Positions 42,671 to 52,366 of a stretch of 64,000 nucleotides of DNA are shown piece after piece. Numbering within the stretch: the first letter of the stretch is position 1; every line of letters starts with the position of its first letter. The stretch spans positions 1-64,000 of the forward strand of contig NZ_JAJLRA010000019.1 in assembly GCF_020991365.1 (NCBI RefSeq). Direction: 5' to 3'. The notes below the pieces were generated by a model that worked only from the letters and a program-made list of their open reading frames with translations, ran no database searches and was not told where the DNA came from. The stretch is from Streptacidiphilus sp. ASG 303 (GTDB lineage Bacteria; Actinomycetota; Actinomycetes; Streptomycetales; Streptomycetaceae). A program made the translations under genes and the position numbers.

Positions 42671-43318
42671 TCAGCGCATGGCATCGAGCACTTCGTCGGT
42701 CGACAGCAACGCATGCGCGAAGAAGCGGTAGTTGATGATCGCCGCCTGATAGCCGTCGCCCCAGACCGGGTGCCGGGGCCCGGCTGTCGCATCCCTGACC
42801 ATGGCGACTTCGAACCCCTCCTCGATGAGGTGGCGCATGTGGGACTCGACGCACATGTTGGCCAGCATCCCGCCCAGAACGATTTTCTGCATCCTCCGTT
42901 TGCGCAGCTGCAGCACCAGGTCGTTGGTTTCCGGCCCGAACACCTTGTGCGGGCTGGCGACCACCGTTCTTCCGTCCTCGATGTAGGGCTTGAAGCGGTC
43001 CAGCCAGTCCGCACCGGAGTCCCGGAACCCGGTCAGATCGAGTTGTCCCGTCCGTGCGAACACGTGGGTCTCGATCTCGCTCGTCTCGAGCGGACCGTTC
43101 ATTCGCCACCCGTTGTCGGTCGGGTAGAAGTAGTGGGGCGAGATGAAGACCTCGTATCCGCCCGCCTTCGCCGCCTCGAAGATCCTCTCCATGTTCTCGA
43201 CGGTCCTGTTCTCCGTGACGCTCGCCCCGACCGCGTCCCAGGCCGCCCCGTCCTCGCTCAGCACGTCGTTCTGCGGGTCGATGAACACCACCGCCGTGTC
43301 AGTACTCCTGATTTCCAC
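42671..43318 (-). CDS. isochorismatase-family cysteine hydrolase
   Basis: The product has 215 aa. The GTG at 43318 has GGAG 8 nt upstream. The catalytic triad of the family is visible: D14 in V-V-F-I-D-P-Q-N-D, a Lys near 125 (S-P-H-K-V-F) and C156 in L-A-N-M-C-V-E-S-H. An apparent cis-peptide region (V-L-G-G-M-L) precedes the cysteine. The family hydrolyses amides or vinyl ethers (nicotinamide, N-carbamoylsarcosine, isochorismate); the substrate cannot be told. It belongs to the group with an extra W-R-M-N-G-P-L-E-T-S insertion. Confidence 0.9.
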   Translation of the reverse strand: MEIRSTDTAVVFIDPQNDVLSEDGAAWDAVGASVTENRTVENMERIFEAAKAGGYEVFISPHYFYPTDNGWRMNGPLETSEIETHVFARTGQLDLTGFRDSGADWLDRFKPYIEDGRTVVASPHKVFGPETNDLVLQLRKRRMQKIVLGGMLANMCVESHMRHLIEEGFEVAMVRDATAGPRHPVWGDGYQAAIINYRFFAHALLSTDEVLDAMR

Positions 43319-44015
43319 CTGACGCTCCTCATGGAAGGAAAAATCACTGTCGTGACAGGTGTCCGGTGCGGCGTATGTCCCTCCGGAGCGCATTCCGACG
43401 GGGTGGCACGAAGCCTCTGCCTGAGCCGGCGGATTGTTCCGGCACCAAGCCGCACCACCCGAGCGCCGTGCCCACCTCGGGGTACGCGCCACGAAGAGGC
43501 GCTGTCGCGGACATTCGACCCTCCGTTTCATTCTTCCCCACAGCGGGGGGTTCTGCATCGGTGGGTTGCTGCACCTCGGTCGCCGCTCCTGCCGCTCCCC
43601 GCACCAAGCCCGGTCTCCTCACGGCCGCAGACGGCGATCGGCCACCACCCGTGCGGGCGGTGGGGCGGTGGGGCCGCGGTCACCGGGCAGGCGGTCCTCG
43701 CCGGACCCGACAGGGAACGCACCGTCTGATCCTGGACCCGCCCCGCGTGACGCCTCTCGAACCGGCGGTGCCGCGGCAGGCAGGGCACCGGCGCCCCGCG
43801 CCGTCGGACACCCGCGCGTCCGCTGCGCACCGACCGGGTGCGGGGGCACCCGGCACCGGAGGGACGACCGGGCGGGGGTGGGCCGGGACGTGCAGGGCGC
43901 AGGTGTCAAAGAGCTGTCAGGATGGCGTCAATATCCGATAACGTCGTGGACGGAGTGCCGGGAAGCCTGGTCGGCGATCGAAGGAGACGTCTCTTCACCG
44001 CCGAGGGGTTCAACG
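43319..44015. other. no gene recognised
   Basis: The region consists of the upstream area of the hydrolase and the area before the antiporter pseudogene. A slightly AT-rich stretch near 43910-43950 may hold the old antiporter promoter. No supported open frame was found. Confidence 0.45.
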
Positions 44016-44788
44016 GTGCTCATCGCTGTCTTCGGGGTCGCGCTGCTGGTCGTGGTCCTGCTGCCGGGGCCGGCAGCCCGGACGGTGCCGTCCACGCCGC
44101 TGTGTTCCTGGGCGCGGGGGCGGTCGGCGGGGACGGCGTGCTGGGCCCGGTGCACATCGGCACCGTCGACCCGGTCGTCTCCGCCACAGCGGACCTGGCC
44201 CTGTCACCGCGCTGTCCCCCCATCGACGGCATGCACCTGTCCCTGCCCGCGGTGCGCCGCGCCTGGCGGCACCCGGCCCGGGCGCCGGGGCTGGGGACGG
44301 GGACGGGGATGCCGCTGGTCTGCGGCGCCCTGCTGACCCCGGCGCTCTTCGGGGCCCTGCCGTGGGGCGGGTACGCGGCGGTGGTGCCGGCGATCGTGCT
44401 GGTGCGGCCCGTCCCGCTGCTGCTCTCCCCGGTGCGCAGGCGCTCCGCCCGGCGCGAGCAGCCGGTCGGAGCCTGGTTCGGGCCCAGGGGGTTCGCCTCG
44501 GTGGTGCGCGGGCTGCTGGTGCTGGTGCTGCAGGCCGGCATCCCGCAGGGCGAGCGGGCGTACACCCTGGTCGCGGTCCGCATCGCGGCCTCGATCGCGG
44601 TGCACTCCAGCACCGACGTCCCCGTAGCCCGCCTCGTCGACGTCGACGTCGGCGTCGGCGTCGGCGTCGGCGTCGAGGAGGAGGCGCCGCCGCGCGGCGA
44701 CGTGTCCCGCACCGCCGCCGGCCCGGCCCCCGTCCCCGTCCCCGTCCCCGCCCCCGTCCTTGAGGAGACCTCCGATGCGCGCCCGTGA
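44016..44788 (+). pseudogene. cation/proton antiporter (NhaP-like), internally deleted
   Basis: The GTG at 44016 starts V-L-I-A-V-F-G-V-A-L-L-V-V-V-L-L. After a frameshift near 44080 the text continues F-L-G-A-G-A-V-G-G-D-G-V-L-G, then H-I-G-T-V-D-P-V-V-S-A-T-A-D-L-A-L, then M-H-L-S-L-P. It jumps from A-P-G-L-G-T-G-T-G-M-P-L straight to G-A-L-L-T-P-A-L-F-G-A-L-P-W-G and ends with W-F-G-P-R-G-F-A-S-V-V-R and H-S-S-T-D-V-P-V-A-R-L. The first and last helices of a CPA1 antiporter remain while the central transport core is gone. A V-G-V-G-V-G-V repeat and a P-V-P-V-P-V-P tail lie near the end. Confidence 0.75.
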
Positions 44789-45236
44789 CCTGGCCGAACC
44801 GTTCCCCGTGGTGCGGGTCGACGACGAGGCCCTGGAGGCGGCCCGGCTGCTGGCCGAGCACAGCCTGCCGGGCGTCCTCGTCGTCGACGGCGCCTCCGTA
44901 CCGGTGGCGGTGCTGCCCGCCTCCCAGCTGGTGCGGCTGCTGGTGCCCGGCTACGTGATCGAGGACCCCTCCCTGGCGGCGGTCGTCGACGAGCGCCACG
45001 CCGACCGGTTCTGCGAGGCCCTGGCCGGACGGCGGGTCGGCGAGGTGCTGCCCGCGCACACCCCTCCCCCGCCGGTCGCCGACCCCGACGACACCGCCCT
45101 GGAGCTGGCCGCTGCCATGGCCGCCTCCCGCAGTCCGCTGATCGCCGTCGTCGACCGCACCGCGGCGCAGGGCGGCCGCCTGCTGGGTGTCGTCACCGCC
45201 TCGCACCTGCTGCAGCGGCTCCTGGAGGTCCGGTGA
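44775..45236 (+). CDS. CBS-domain protein
   Basis: The product has 153 aa with two CBS modules: R-A-R-D-L-A-E-P-F-P-V-V-R-V-D-D-E-A-L-E-A-A-R-L-L at the start, and P-D-D-T-A-L-E-L-A-A-A-M-A-A-S with L-L-G-V-V-T-A-S at the end. The pair would bind adenosine nucleotides and gate the transporter encoded next. The ATG overlaps the end of the decayed antiporter gene and its stop overlaps the transporter's GTG (GTGA), so it is translated with the transporter. Confidence 0.88.
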   Translation: MRARDLAEPFPVVRVDDEALEAARLLAEHSLPGVLVVDGASVPVAVLPASQLVRLLVPGYVIEDPSLAAVVDERHADRFCEALAGRRVGEVLPAHTPPPPVADPDDTALELAAAMAASRSPLIAVVDRTAAQGGRLLGVVTASHLLQRLLEVR

Positions 45237-46531
45237 ACGGCTGGCAGTCCTGGGCCGCCGTCGCCGTCTTCGGCTCCGTCTACGTCCTGATCATCACCGA
45301 GTGGGTCCACCGGGTGGCCGCGGCGCTCGGCGGCGCGGCCCTCATGCTCGCCCTGCGCGCCACCGACGCCGACGCCGCGTTCTTCTCCCCCGAGACCGGC
45401 GTCGACTGGAACGTCGTCTTCCTGCTGCTCGGCATGATGGTGATCGTCGGCGTGCTGCGGCGCACCGGCCTCTTCGAGTACCTGGCGGTCTGGGCGGTGC
45501 AGCGGGCGCGCGCCCGGCCGTTCCGGGTGATGGCCATGCTGGTGGTGATCACTGCGGCCGCCTCCGCGCTGCTGGACAACGTCACCACCGTGCTGCTCGT
45601 CGCGCCGGTCACCCTGCTGGTGTGCGAGCGCCTGTCCCTGCCCGCGGCCCCGTTCCTGATCGCGGAGGTGTTCGCCTCCAACATCGGCGGCACCGCCACC
45701 CTGGTCGGCGACCCGCCCAACATCATCATCGCCAGCCGGGGCCACCTGGCCTTCAACGACTTCCTCACCGAGCTGGCGCCGCTGGCCGCCGTCCTGACCC
45801 TGGTCCTGCTCGCGATGTGCCGGTGGCTGTTCCGCTCCGCCTTCGCCTACGACGAGCAGCGCGCCGCGGAGGTCATGGCCCTCGAGGGGCGCGAGGCCAT
45901 CCGCGACCGCACCCTGCTCGTCCAGGGCCTGGCCGTCCTCGCCCTGGTGGTCGCCGGCTTCGTCCTGCACCCAGTCCTGCACTACGAGCCCAGCATCGTC
46001 GCCCTCCTGGGCGCCGGCCTCCTGGTCGCCGTCTCCGAGGTGCGGACCGAGGACGTCCTCGCCGAGGTGGAGTGGCCCACCCTCGCCTTCTTCGCGGGGC
46101 TGTTCGTCATGGTCGGCGCCCTCATCGGGACCGGCGTGGTCGAGGCCGTCTCCCACGCCCTGGCCGACGCCACCGGCGGCAACGCCCTGGGCGCGGTCAT
46201 GCTGCTGCTGGGCGCCTCCACCGTGCTGTCCGCGGTCGTCGACAACATCCCCTACGTCGCCACCATGGCGCCCATCACCGCCGACCTCGTCCACAGCGTC
46301 GGCGAGCCCCACGGCCAGGTCCTGTGGTGGGCCCTCGCCCTGGGCGCGGACCTCGGCGGCAACGCCACCGCCATCGGCGCCTCCGCCAACGTCGTCGTCC
46401 TCGGCATCGCCGAACGCAGCCGGCAGCCCATCGGGTTCTGGACCTTCACCCGCCACGGCCTGCCCGTCACCGCCGTCACCGTCGCCGTCTCCGCCCTCTA
46501 CCTGTGGCTGCGCCACTTCGCCCTCGCCTAG
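45233..46531 (+). CDS. ArsB/NhaD-type (ion transporter superfamily) permease
   Basis: The product has 432 aa with about 11 membrane helices. Motifs are D-N-V-T-T-V-L-L-V-A-P-V, then N-I-G-G-T-A-T-L-V-G-D-P-P-N-I-I-I, and the second half repeat D-N-I-P-Y-V-A-T-M-A-P, then G-G-N-A-T-A-I-G-A-S-A-N-V-V. These duplicated hairpin motifs mark the ArsB/NhaD/CitT (IT) superfamily (PF03600). It may export Na+/H+ or anions; arsenite is possible, but no ars genes are nearby. It forms a coupled unit with the CBS protein. Confidence 0.93.
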   Translation: MNGWQSWAAVAVFGSVYVLIITEWVHRVAAALGGAALMLALRATDADAAFFSPETGVDWNVVFLLLGMMVIVGVLRRTGLFEYLAVWAVQRARARPFRVMAMLVVITAAASALLDNVTTVLLVAPVTLLVCERLSLPAAPFLIAEVFASNIGGTATLVGDPPNIIIASRGHLAFNDFLTELAPLAAVLTLVLLAMCRWLFRSAFAYDEQRAAEVMALEGREAIRDRTLLVQGLAVLALVVAGFVLHPVLHYEPSIVALLGAGLLVAVSEVRTEDVLAEVEWPTLAFFAGLFVMVGALIGTGVVEAVSHALADATGGNALGAVMLLLGASTVLSAVVDNIPYVATMAPITADLVHSVGEPHGQVLWWALALGADLGGNATAIGASANVVVLGIAERSRQPIGFWTFTRHGLPVTAVTVAVSALYLWLRHFALA

Positions 46532-46627
46532 GGCGGCAGAAACCGCGCGGGAAGGGCAGGCAGGCCGTATCCGCGGCCGGGGCGGCCGGAGGACGCACAC
46601 GAGACAGGCACACGACAGGAGGAGAAG

Positions 46628-47695
46628 GTGCGACACACCGCTGTTCCCCGGGCGTACGCGGACGGCTGGACGCACGTGCTGGCCGAGGTGGCCGCCACGG
46701 GGCGGCTGCTGCGGCGGACGGAACGGGAGGCGTTGCGGGATCTGGGCGAGCGGGCTGCCGAGGAGGGGGTCGGGCTGAAGGAGCTGATGGGCCTGTACCT
46801 CGGAGTGGCCCGTGCGGCCTGGCCGGACCTGTCGGGCACGTCGGCCCGGCAGGCGGGCGAGGGCGTCCTGGCCGCGGTCGACGCGGCGGTGGCCGCCCTG
46901 GTCGAGGGGTACGAGCGGGCGCAGCGGCTGGCGGTGCGGCAGGAGGAGGCGGAGCGCAGGGAGTTCGTCGACGACCTGCTGCACGGGCGCAGCGACCTGG
47001 GGCGGCTGTCGGAGCGGGCGGAGCGGTTCGGACTGCGGCTGGCGGGCTCCCACACGGTGGCGGTCGCCTGGGGGCCGGAGGCGTACGACGAGCGGCATCC
47101 GCTGGCCCGGCGGGTCGAACGGGAGCTCGCGGCCCGCTTCGGGGAGCACCAGCTGCTGTTCGCGGCCCGGGAGGGGCGGCTGGTGTGCGTCGCGCCGAGC
47201 GGCGAGGCGTCGGTGCCGCAGGCCCTGCGGGAGGCCGGCGGCCGGGGGGCGCTGCGGGTGGCGGTGGGGCGGGCCCACCGGGGGCCCGGCGGGGTGGTGC
47301 GCTCGTACGAGGAGGCGGTCGGCGCGGTCGGCCTCGCGGAGCGTCTGCGGCTGGAGGCGCCGGTGCTGCGGGCGGCGGACCTGCTGGTCTTCCCGGTGCT
47401 GCTGCGCGACCGCACGGCGATGGCGGACCTGGTGCGCACCGTCCTGGGACCGCTGCAGGACGCCCGCGGCGGCGCGGGGCCGCTGCTGGAGACCCTGGCC
47501 GCGTGCGCCGCCTCCCGCTACGTGGGCGCGGAGGCCGCCCGACGGCTGGGACTGAGCGTGCGGGCGCTGTCCTACCGGCTCGAGCGGATCCGCGGGCTCA
47601 CCGGCTACGACCCGGACGACCCGCTGCAGCGGTACACCCTGGAGACGGCGGCGATGGGCGCGCGCCTGCTGGACTGGCCCGCCCGTCCGCTGTGA
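46628..47695 (+). CDS. PucR/CdaR-type transcriptional regulator
   Basis: The product has 355 aa. A strong GGAGGAGAAG precedes the GTG. The N-terminal half is helical (RsbRD-like: A-E-E-G-V-G-L-K-E-L-M-G-L-Y-L), then a GGDEF-like middle region (V-A-V-G-R-A-H-R-G-P-G-G-V-V-R-S-Y-E-E-A). The C-terminal PucR helix-turn-helix (PF13556) reads Y-V-G-A-E-A-A-R-R-L-G-L-S-V-R-A-L-S-Y-R-L-E-R-I. It is 96 bp downstream of the transporter and may regulate it. Confidence 0.9.
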   Translation: MRHTAVPRAYADGWTHVLAEVAATGRLLRRTEREALRDLGERAAEEGVGLKELMGLYLGVARAAWPDLSGTSARQAGEGVLAAVDAAVAALVEGYERAQRLAVRQEEAERREFVDDLLHGRSDLGRLSERAERFGLRLAGSHTVAVAWGPEAYDERHPLARRVERELAARFGEHQLLFAAREGRLVCVAPSGEASVPQALREAGGRGALRVAVGRAHRGPGGVVRSYEEAVGAVGLAERLRLEAPVLRAADLLVFPVLLRDRTAMADLVRTVLGPLQDARGGAGPLLETLAACAASRYVGAEAARRLGLSVRALSYRLERIRGLTGYDPDDPLQRYTLETAAMGARLLDWPARPL

Positions 47696-48020
47696 ACGGC
47701 GGCCCGGATCGCCTCACCGCAGCCGCCGACCTTGACGATGGCGGCCCCGTCGAGGGTGGCCTTCACCCCGCGCAGGAGGAGCCGCGGCGGCCGGTGACGA
47801 CGGACGCCCCACCGGGGCCGGCGACCGTGAACCGGGCGGTGGCGGACAGGGCGAGGGCGAGGAGGGCGACGGCGCCCGGGACGGGGATCAGGACGGTCCG
47901 GCCGGACACGGGGACGGCCTTTCACGGGGCGCCGCACGGCCCGGCAGGGAGCAGGGGACGGCGGGACGCGGTGCGGATCCGGCGTCGGAGACGCCCAGCC
48001 GGGTACGGCAGGCCGGGGAC
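47696..48020. other. no gene recognised
   Basis: The region is an intergenic spacer between convergent genes. No gene or clear hairpin was seen. Confidence 0.45.
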
Positions 48021-48536
48021 TCAGTCGGCAGGCTGGACCTGGACGGCGGTGGACGACAGGGAGGCGGTCACCCGCACCCGCGCCCCGAGGGGCACCGGGC
48101 CGCTGCTGCGTGCGGTGTACGTGGCCGGCTGCCCGGCCACCCGGAGCACCACCTCGCCGCAGCCGTAGGGCGGGATCGGGGCGACGACGGTGCCGGAGAG
48201 GCCGAGCAGGTCCCCGCCGCGGGACGCGGGCGCGGACTCGCCGCGTCGTACGGCGCGCACCAGCCGCAGGACCCCGCGGGCGCCCAGCAGGCCCGCGACC
48301 GCCCCCATGGCCGCGGACCAGCCCGTTCCCAGGCCGGCCTCGGCCTGCGCGAGCGCCCCGGTGAACCCCAGCAGGGACACGAACGCGGCGGCGGCCGGCA
48401 GCGACCGCAGTTCCCTGCCCGGCACCCTGCCGAGGCCGGCGTCCGCGGCGGGGGCTCCTTCCACGGCACCGTCCAGCAGCAGCGCCGCGAGAAGGACACC
48501 GAGCCCCGTCACCCCCGCCACCAGGAACCACGCCAC
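48021..48536 (-). CDS. NfeD-like membrane protein
   Basis: The product has 171 aa from a GTG at 48536 with GGAGG 8 nt upstream. A first helix (W-F-L-V-A-G-V-T-G-L-G-V-L-L-A-A-L-L-L) and two or more further hydrophobic segments (A-F-V-S-L-L-G-F-T-G-A-L-A; A-A-M-G-A-V-A-G-L-L-G) precede a soluble C-terminal OB-like beta domain (G-L-S-G-T-V-V-A-P-I, then R-V-R-V-T-A-S-L-S-S). This layout matches NfeD/OB-fold proteins that accompany flotillins, but no flotillin gene is next to it here. Confidence 0.78.
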   Translation of the reverse strand: MAWFLVAGVTGLGVLLAALLLDGAVEGAPAADAGLGRVPGRELRSLPAAAAFVSLLGFTGALAQAEAGLGTGWSAAMGAVAGLLGARGVLRLVRAVRRGESAPASRGGDLLGLSGTVVAPIPPYGCGEVVLRVAGQPATYTARSSGPVPLGARVRVTASLSSTAVQVQPAD

Positions 48537-49112
48537 CGTCCCCACCTCCGTGCACCACGGTCCGGCAGCGCGCCGACCGCGCCGCCGGGCTGCATGATCG
48601 CGGCCGGACGGGACGGCGCACACTGCCCGGTTCCGGCAGTCTTGACGCGTCCTGGACGTGGCGGGCGACGGCAGCGACGCGGTCTCCCGGGCCCGGAGGT
48701 TCCTGACGGAGAGGGACGGTGTCCGTTGTGATGCCCAGGGCTCACAGCATGACGACACGGTCCTGCTGCTGCCGCAGTGCCGCGGTGCGGTACCGCCCTC
48801 ACAGGAGGAACGACCCCGCATCACCGCGGTTCGGAACGTAGGGCGGTACGGCGCGGAGCGTGGAGGGCCCGCCGGTCCGCTGGTGCGGACCCGGGGTGTC
48901 CGTCCCCGCCCTCTGCCTGCTGCGGGGGGACAGGCATCCGGGCGAGGGCGGACCGCCGCGCGACGGCGGCGGCCGGCCTGCGGTCGCAGGCGATGCCCGC
49001 CCCCGCCCGTCCGCACGGCACCGGCCACTCCCCCGGCTCCCGGTCCGCAGCCGGGTCCGCCACGGCCGTGGCGGCCGCACACCGCACGCTCGCCGGGACC
49101 TGGGGCGTCGGG
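48537..49112. other. no gene recognised
   Basis: The region lies between two leftward genes. No supported frame or repeat was seen. Confidence 0.45.
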
Positions 49113-50804
49113 TCAGAACGGGCCGTGGAGGCTGCCGAGCCTGTCGGTCAGGCGCAGGTTCTCGGAGTAGTCGACGGGGCAGGCGATGACGGAGACCGCG
49201 TCGTCGTCGAGGGCGCGGCGCAGCACGGGCAGCAGTTGGTCGGCGGCCTCGACCGCGTAGCCGCGTGCGCCGAAGCTCTCGGCGTAGGCGGCCAGGTCCG
49301 GGTTGGTGAACCGGGTGTGGCTGTGGCGGCCGAGTTCGAGTTCCATCTTCCAGGTGATCAGGCCGTACTCCTCGTCCACCAGGACGAGGACGGTCAGCGG
49401 GACGCGTTCGCGGACGGCGGTCTCGAGTTCCTGGGAGTTCATCAGGAACGAGCCGTCGCCCATCATCGCCAGGACACGCCGGTCCGGCCGGGCGAGCTTG
49501 GCGGCGAGGGCGCCGGGCAGCGCGAAACCCATGGTGGACAGCCCGTTGGAGACCAGGCAGGTGTCCGGTTCGTAGGTCGGGTAGAGGCGGGACATCCACA
49601 TCTTCCCGGCCCCGGTGTCGGCGAGGACGATGTCGTGGCGGTCCAGCGCGGTGCGGACGTCGGCCACCACACGCTGCGGCACCAGGGGGAACGCGTCGTT
49701 GCCGCGCCCGTACCGGAGCTCCCCGTCGAGCAGTCCGCGGATCCTCGCGGTGGTTCCGGAGTGGTGGGCGAGCCCGTCGGGCAGTGCGGCCCCGAGGGCG
49801 TCCAGCGCCTGCGAGAGGTCGCCCTCGATGCCCACCGCGACCGGGTAGTGGGCGTCCACCTCGGCGGGGAAGCGGTGCACGTGGACGATGCGCTTGTCGC
49901 CGTGCGGGTTGATCCTGGCCGGGTCGAACTCCTGGATCTCGTACCCCACGCAGACCAGCACGTCGGCCGCGTCGAAGCCGAAGTTGCCGTAGTCGTGGCG
50001 CATGAAGCCGACCGCGCCAAGGGCGTTGGGGTGGTCGTCGGGGAAGACGCCCTTGCCGTGGAACGTGGTCGCGACCGGGACGTCCAGCCGCTCGGCGAAC
50101 CGCACCAGGGCGGCCGAGGCCCCGGCCCTGGCGGCGCCGTGGCCCGCCAGCACGACGGGGTGCCGTGCGGCGGTGAGCACCTCGGCGGCCCGCGCGACCT
50201 GGGAGGGGGACGGCGCGACGGCGCGCACCGTATCGACCTGCAGGGGCGTCAGCGGTTCGGAGGGATGCTCCGCCTCGATGTCCTCCGGCACCGCCAGGAA
50301 CACGGCGCCGGGCCGCTCGCTCTGCGCGGTCCTGAACGCCTTGCGCACCATCTCCGGCACCGCGTCCGGGCACTCGATGCGGGCCGCCCACCGGGTGACG
50401 GGGGCGAACATGGACACCAGGTCGATGACCTGGTGCGACTCCTTGTGGACGCGGCGCAGCGAGCCCTGGGCGGCGAGGGCCACCAGGGGCGCGCTGTTGG
50501 TCGTGGCGTCCGCGGTGCCGAGCAGCAGGTTGATGGCACCCGGGCCCAGGGTGGCCGAGCACACCCCGGCTTGGCCGGTTAGCCGCCCGTAGATCTCCGC
50601 CATGAACGAGGCGGCCTGCTCGTGGCGCACCAGGACGTACCGGATCCCGGAGCCGTTCAGCGCGTCGACGAAGCGGATGTTCTCCTCACCGGGGATCCCG
50701 AAGACGTACTCGACGCCCTCGGCCTGCAGACAGCGCACCAGGAGGTGCGCGACGTCCTCCGCTTCCGCCGTGTGCCGCTCCCCGGCCGCGCCCTCGGTAC
50801 CCAT
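49113..50804 (-). CDS. alsS: acetolactate synthase, catabolic AlsS type
   Basis: The product has 563 aa, one ThDP-dependent chain. The catalytic Glu is E62 in L-V-R-H-E-Q-A-A-S-F-M. The ThDP motif is G-D-G-S-F-L-M-N-S-Q-E-L-E-T-A-V. The segment H-Q-V-I-D-L-V-S-M-F-A-P-V-T-R-W-A and the lack of a neighbouring small subunit point to the FAD-independent catabolic enzyme, which condenses two pyruvates to acetolactate, rather than IlvB. No alsD (decarboxylase) is adjacent. A divergent flavodoxin-like gene starts 259 bp away. Confidence 0.85.
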   Translation of the reverse strand: MGTEGAAGERHTAEAEDVAHLLVRCLQAEGVEYVFGIPGEENIRFVDALNGSGIRYVLVRHEQAASFMAEIYGRLTGQAGVCSATLGPGAINLLLGTADATTNSAPLVALAAQGSLRRVHKESHQVIDLVSMFAPVTRWAARIECPDAVPEMVRKAFRTAQSERPGAVFLAVPEDIEAEHPSEPLTPLQVDTVRAVAPSPSQVARAAEVLTAARHPVVLAGHGAARAGASAALVRFAERLDVPVATTFHGKGVFPDDHPNALGAVGFMRHDYGNFGFDAADVLVCVGYEIQEFDPARINPHGDKRIVHVHRFPAEVDAHYPVAVGIEGDLSQALDALGAALPDGLAHHSGTTARIRGLLDGELRYGRGNDAFPLVPQRVVADVRTALDRHDIVLADTGAGKMWMSRLYPTYEPDTCLVSNGLSTMGFALPGALAAKLARPDRRVLAMMGDGSFLMNSQELETAVRERVPLTVLVLVDEEYGLITWKMELELGRHSHTRFTNPDLAAYAESFGARGYAVEAADQLLPVLRRALDDDAVSVIACPVDYSENLRLTDRLGSLHGPF

Positions 50805-51063
50805 GGGTCGAACGTAGGCACGCCCGTCCGCCCCGGCCACTCGTCGGCCGCCGGCCGGGGGTGGCCGGCGGCGGGTGGCGGCGGGTGGCGGCCGGGCTGG
50901 CCAGCGGCAGGTGCCGGCCCGCGCCCGGTCCCAGGGACCGCAGGCGTCGCCGGGGCCGTTCGGAGGCGCTGCGGTGGCGGCCGCCGGAGTCGGCCCGCAC
51001 GCTGGAGCCGGACATGGACGCAGCGCCGCGCACCGTGCGGCATCCGGGCTACGGGAGGACCGT

Positions 51064-51801
51064 GTGACCGCTTCGCCACCTGCCGCCGACACGCCACCGG
51101 CCCGGTACGACGACCTGCGGGCCCTCGTGGTCAACTGCACCCTCAAGCGGTCGCCGGAGACGAGCAACACCCAGGGCCTGATCGACCGGAGCACCGCCAT
51201 CATGGCTGCACAGGGAGTGCACGTCGACGTCGTGCGGGCCGTGGACCACGACATCGCCACCGGCGTGTGGCCCGACATGACGGAGCACGGCTGGCCGACG
51301 GACGCCTGGCCGGACCTGTACCGGCAGGTCCTGGCGGCCGACATCCTCGTGCTGGCGGGCCCCATCTGGCTGGGCGACAACAGCTCCGTGACGAAGCGGG
51401 TGATCGAACGCCTCTACGCCTGCTCCAGCCTGCTCAACGAAGCCGGCCAGTACGCCTACTACGGCCGTGTCGGCGGCTGCCTGATCACCGGCAACGAGGA
51501 CGGGGTCAAGCACTGCGCCATGAACGTGCTCTACAGCCTGCAGCACCTGGGCTACACCATCCCTCCGCAGGCGGACGCCGGCTGGATCGGCGAGGCGGGA
51601 CCCGGACCCTCGTACCTCGATCCCGGATCGGGCGGTCCGGAGAACGAGTTCACCAACCGCAACACCACCTTCATGACCTGGAACCTGCTGCACCTGGCCC
51701 GGATGCTGAAGGACCTCGGCGGCATCCCCGCGTACGGCAACCAGCGCAGCGCCTGGGACGCCGGATGCCGCCGCGACAACGAGAACCCCGAGCACCGGTA
51801 G
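51064..51801 (+). CDS. NADPH-dependent FMN reductase/flavodoxin-like protein
   Basis: The product has 245 aa from a GTG at 51064 with GGGAGG upstream. The FMN-site loop is L-V-V-N-C-T-L-K-R-S-P-E-T-S-N-T at the N-terminus. D-I-L-V-L-A-G-P-I-W-L-G-D-N-S-S and Y-G-R-V-G-G-C-L-I-T-G-N-E-D-G complete the flavodoxin_2/FMN_red fold. It is likely a quinone- or flavin-reducing enzyme. It is divergent from acetolactate synthase, sharing a 259-bp control region. Confidence 0.88.
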   Translation: MTASPPAADTPPARYDDLRALVVNCTLKRSPETSNTQGLIDRSTAIMAAQGVHVDVVRAVDHDIATGVWPDMTEHGWPTDAWPDLYRQVLAADILVLAGPIWLGDNSSVTKRVIERLYACSSLLNEAGQYAYYGRVGGCLITGNEDGVKHCAMNVLYSLQHLGYTIPPQADAGWIGEAGPGPSYLDPGSGGPENEFTNRNTTFMTWNLLHLARMLKDLGGIPAYGNQRSAWDAGCRRDNENPEHR

Positions 51802-52366
51802 GGGCTCCCCCGGCCGCCCCGAGGGCTGCACAGGCCCGAATCCGCCTTTCCGGGATCCCTGCGTGACAGGTCCGCCGCTGCGCCCCTCGACGGATCCGGG
51901 ACCGCTGCCGCCGCACTGCCTGCCGGGTACGAGCACGAGCAGGAGCACGACGGGACGCCTCTGCCGTCGGCCGGCCGGCGCTCGGCCGTGGCCGACTCCG
52001 ACGACCGCCCGATGGAGCTCATCGAGACGACGGACGTGTGCGTCGTACCGCCGGGCGGAGCGGACATCACCCATGCGCCGGGCGAGGGCGAGGGCCACGC
52101 CACCGCGGAAGGGCGGGGATCCTCCCCCGTGAAGGCGGACACGCGTGCATCCGCCACCGGGGGAGCCTCATCCCCATCAGCCCGGGGATACGTTCACTGC
52201 CCGTACGCCGCCGCCCTGGTGGACCTCCTGATCACGGCTCCCGCAGGACACGGTCTTCCTCCTCCGGGGCGGTTTCGTGATCAGGATGGCGTCGCCCTCC
52301 TGGAGGCCGAACGCCAGGTCGGATTCCCGCCGGTCTCCGGCGCTGATGCCGACGATGCTGAACGTC
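51802..52366. other. no firmly supported gene
   Basis: A leftward frame from 52368 (M-T-F-S-I-V-G-I-S-A-G-D-R, 63 aa, stop at 52177) has gene-like codon use, but its start collides with the rightward SDR ATG at 52367. It has no recognised domain. Confidence 0.35.

Noticed and set aside
48510-49082. Extending the NfeD-like gene upstream to 49082
   Set aside because: The GTG at 48536 has an excellent GGAGG and begins directly with the first membrane helix; the upstream part is basic low-complexity sequence.
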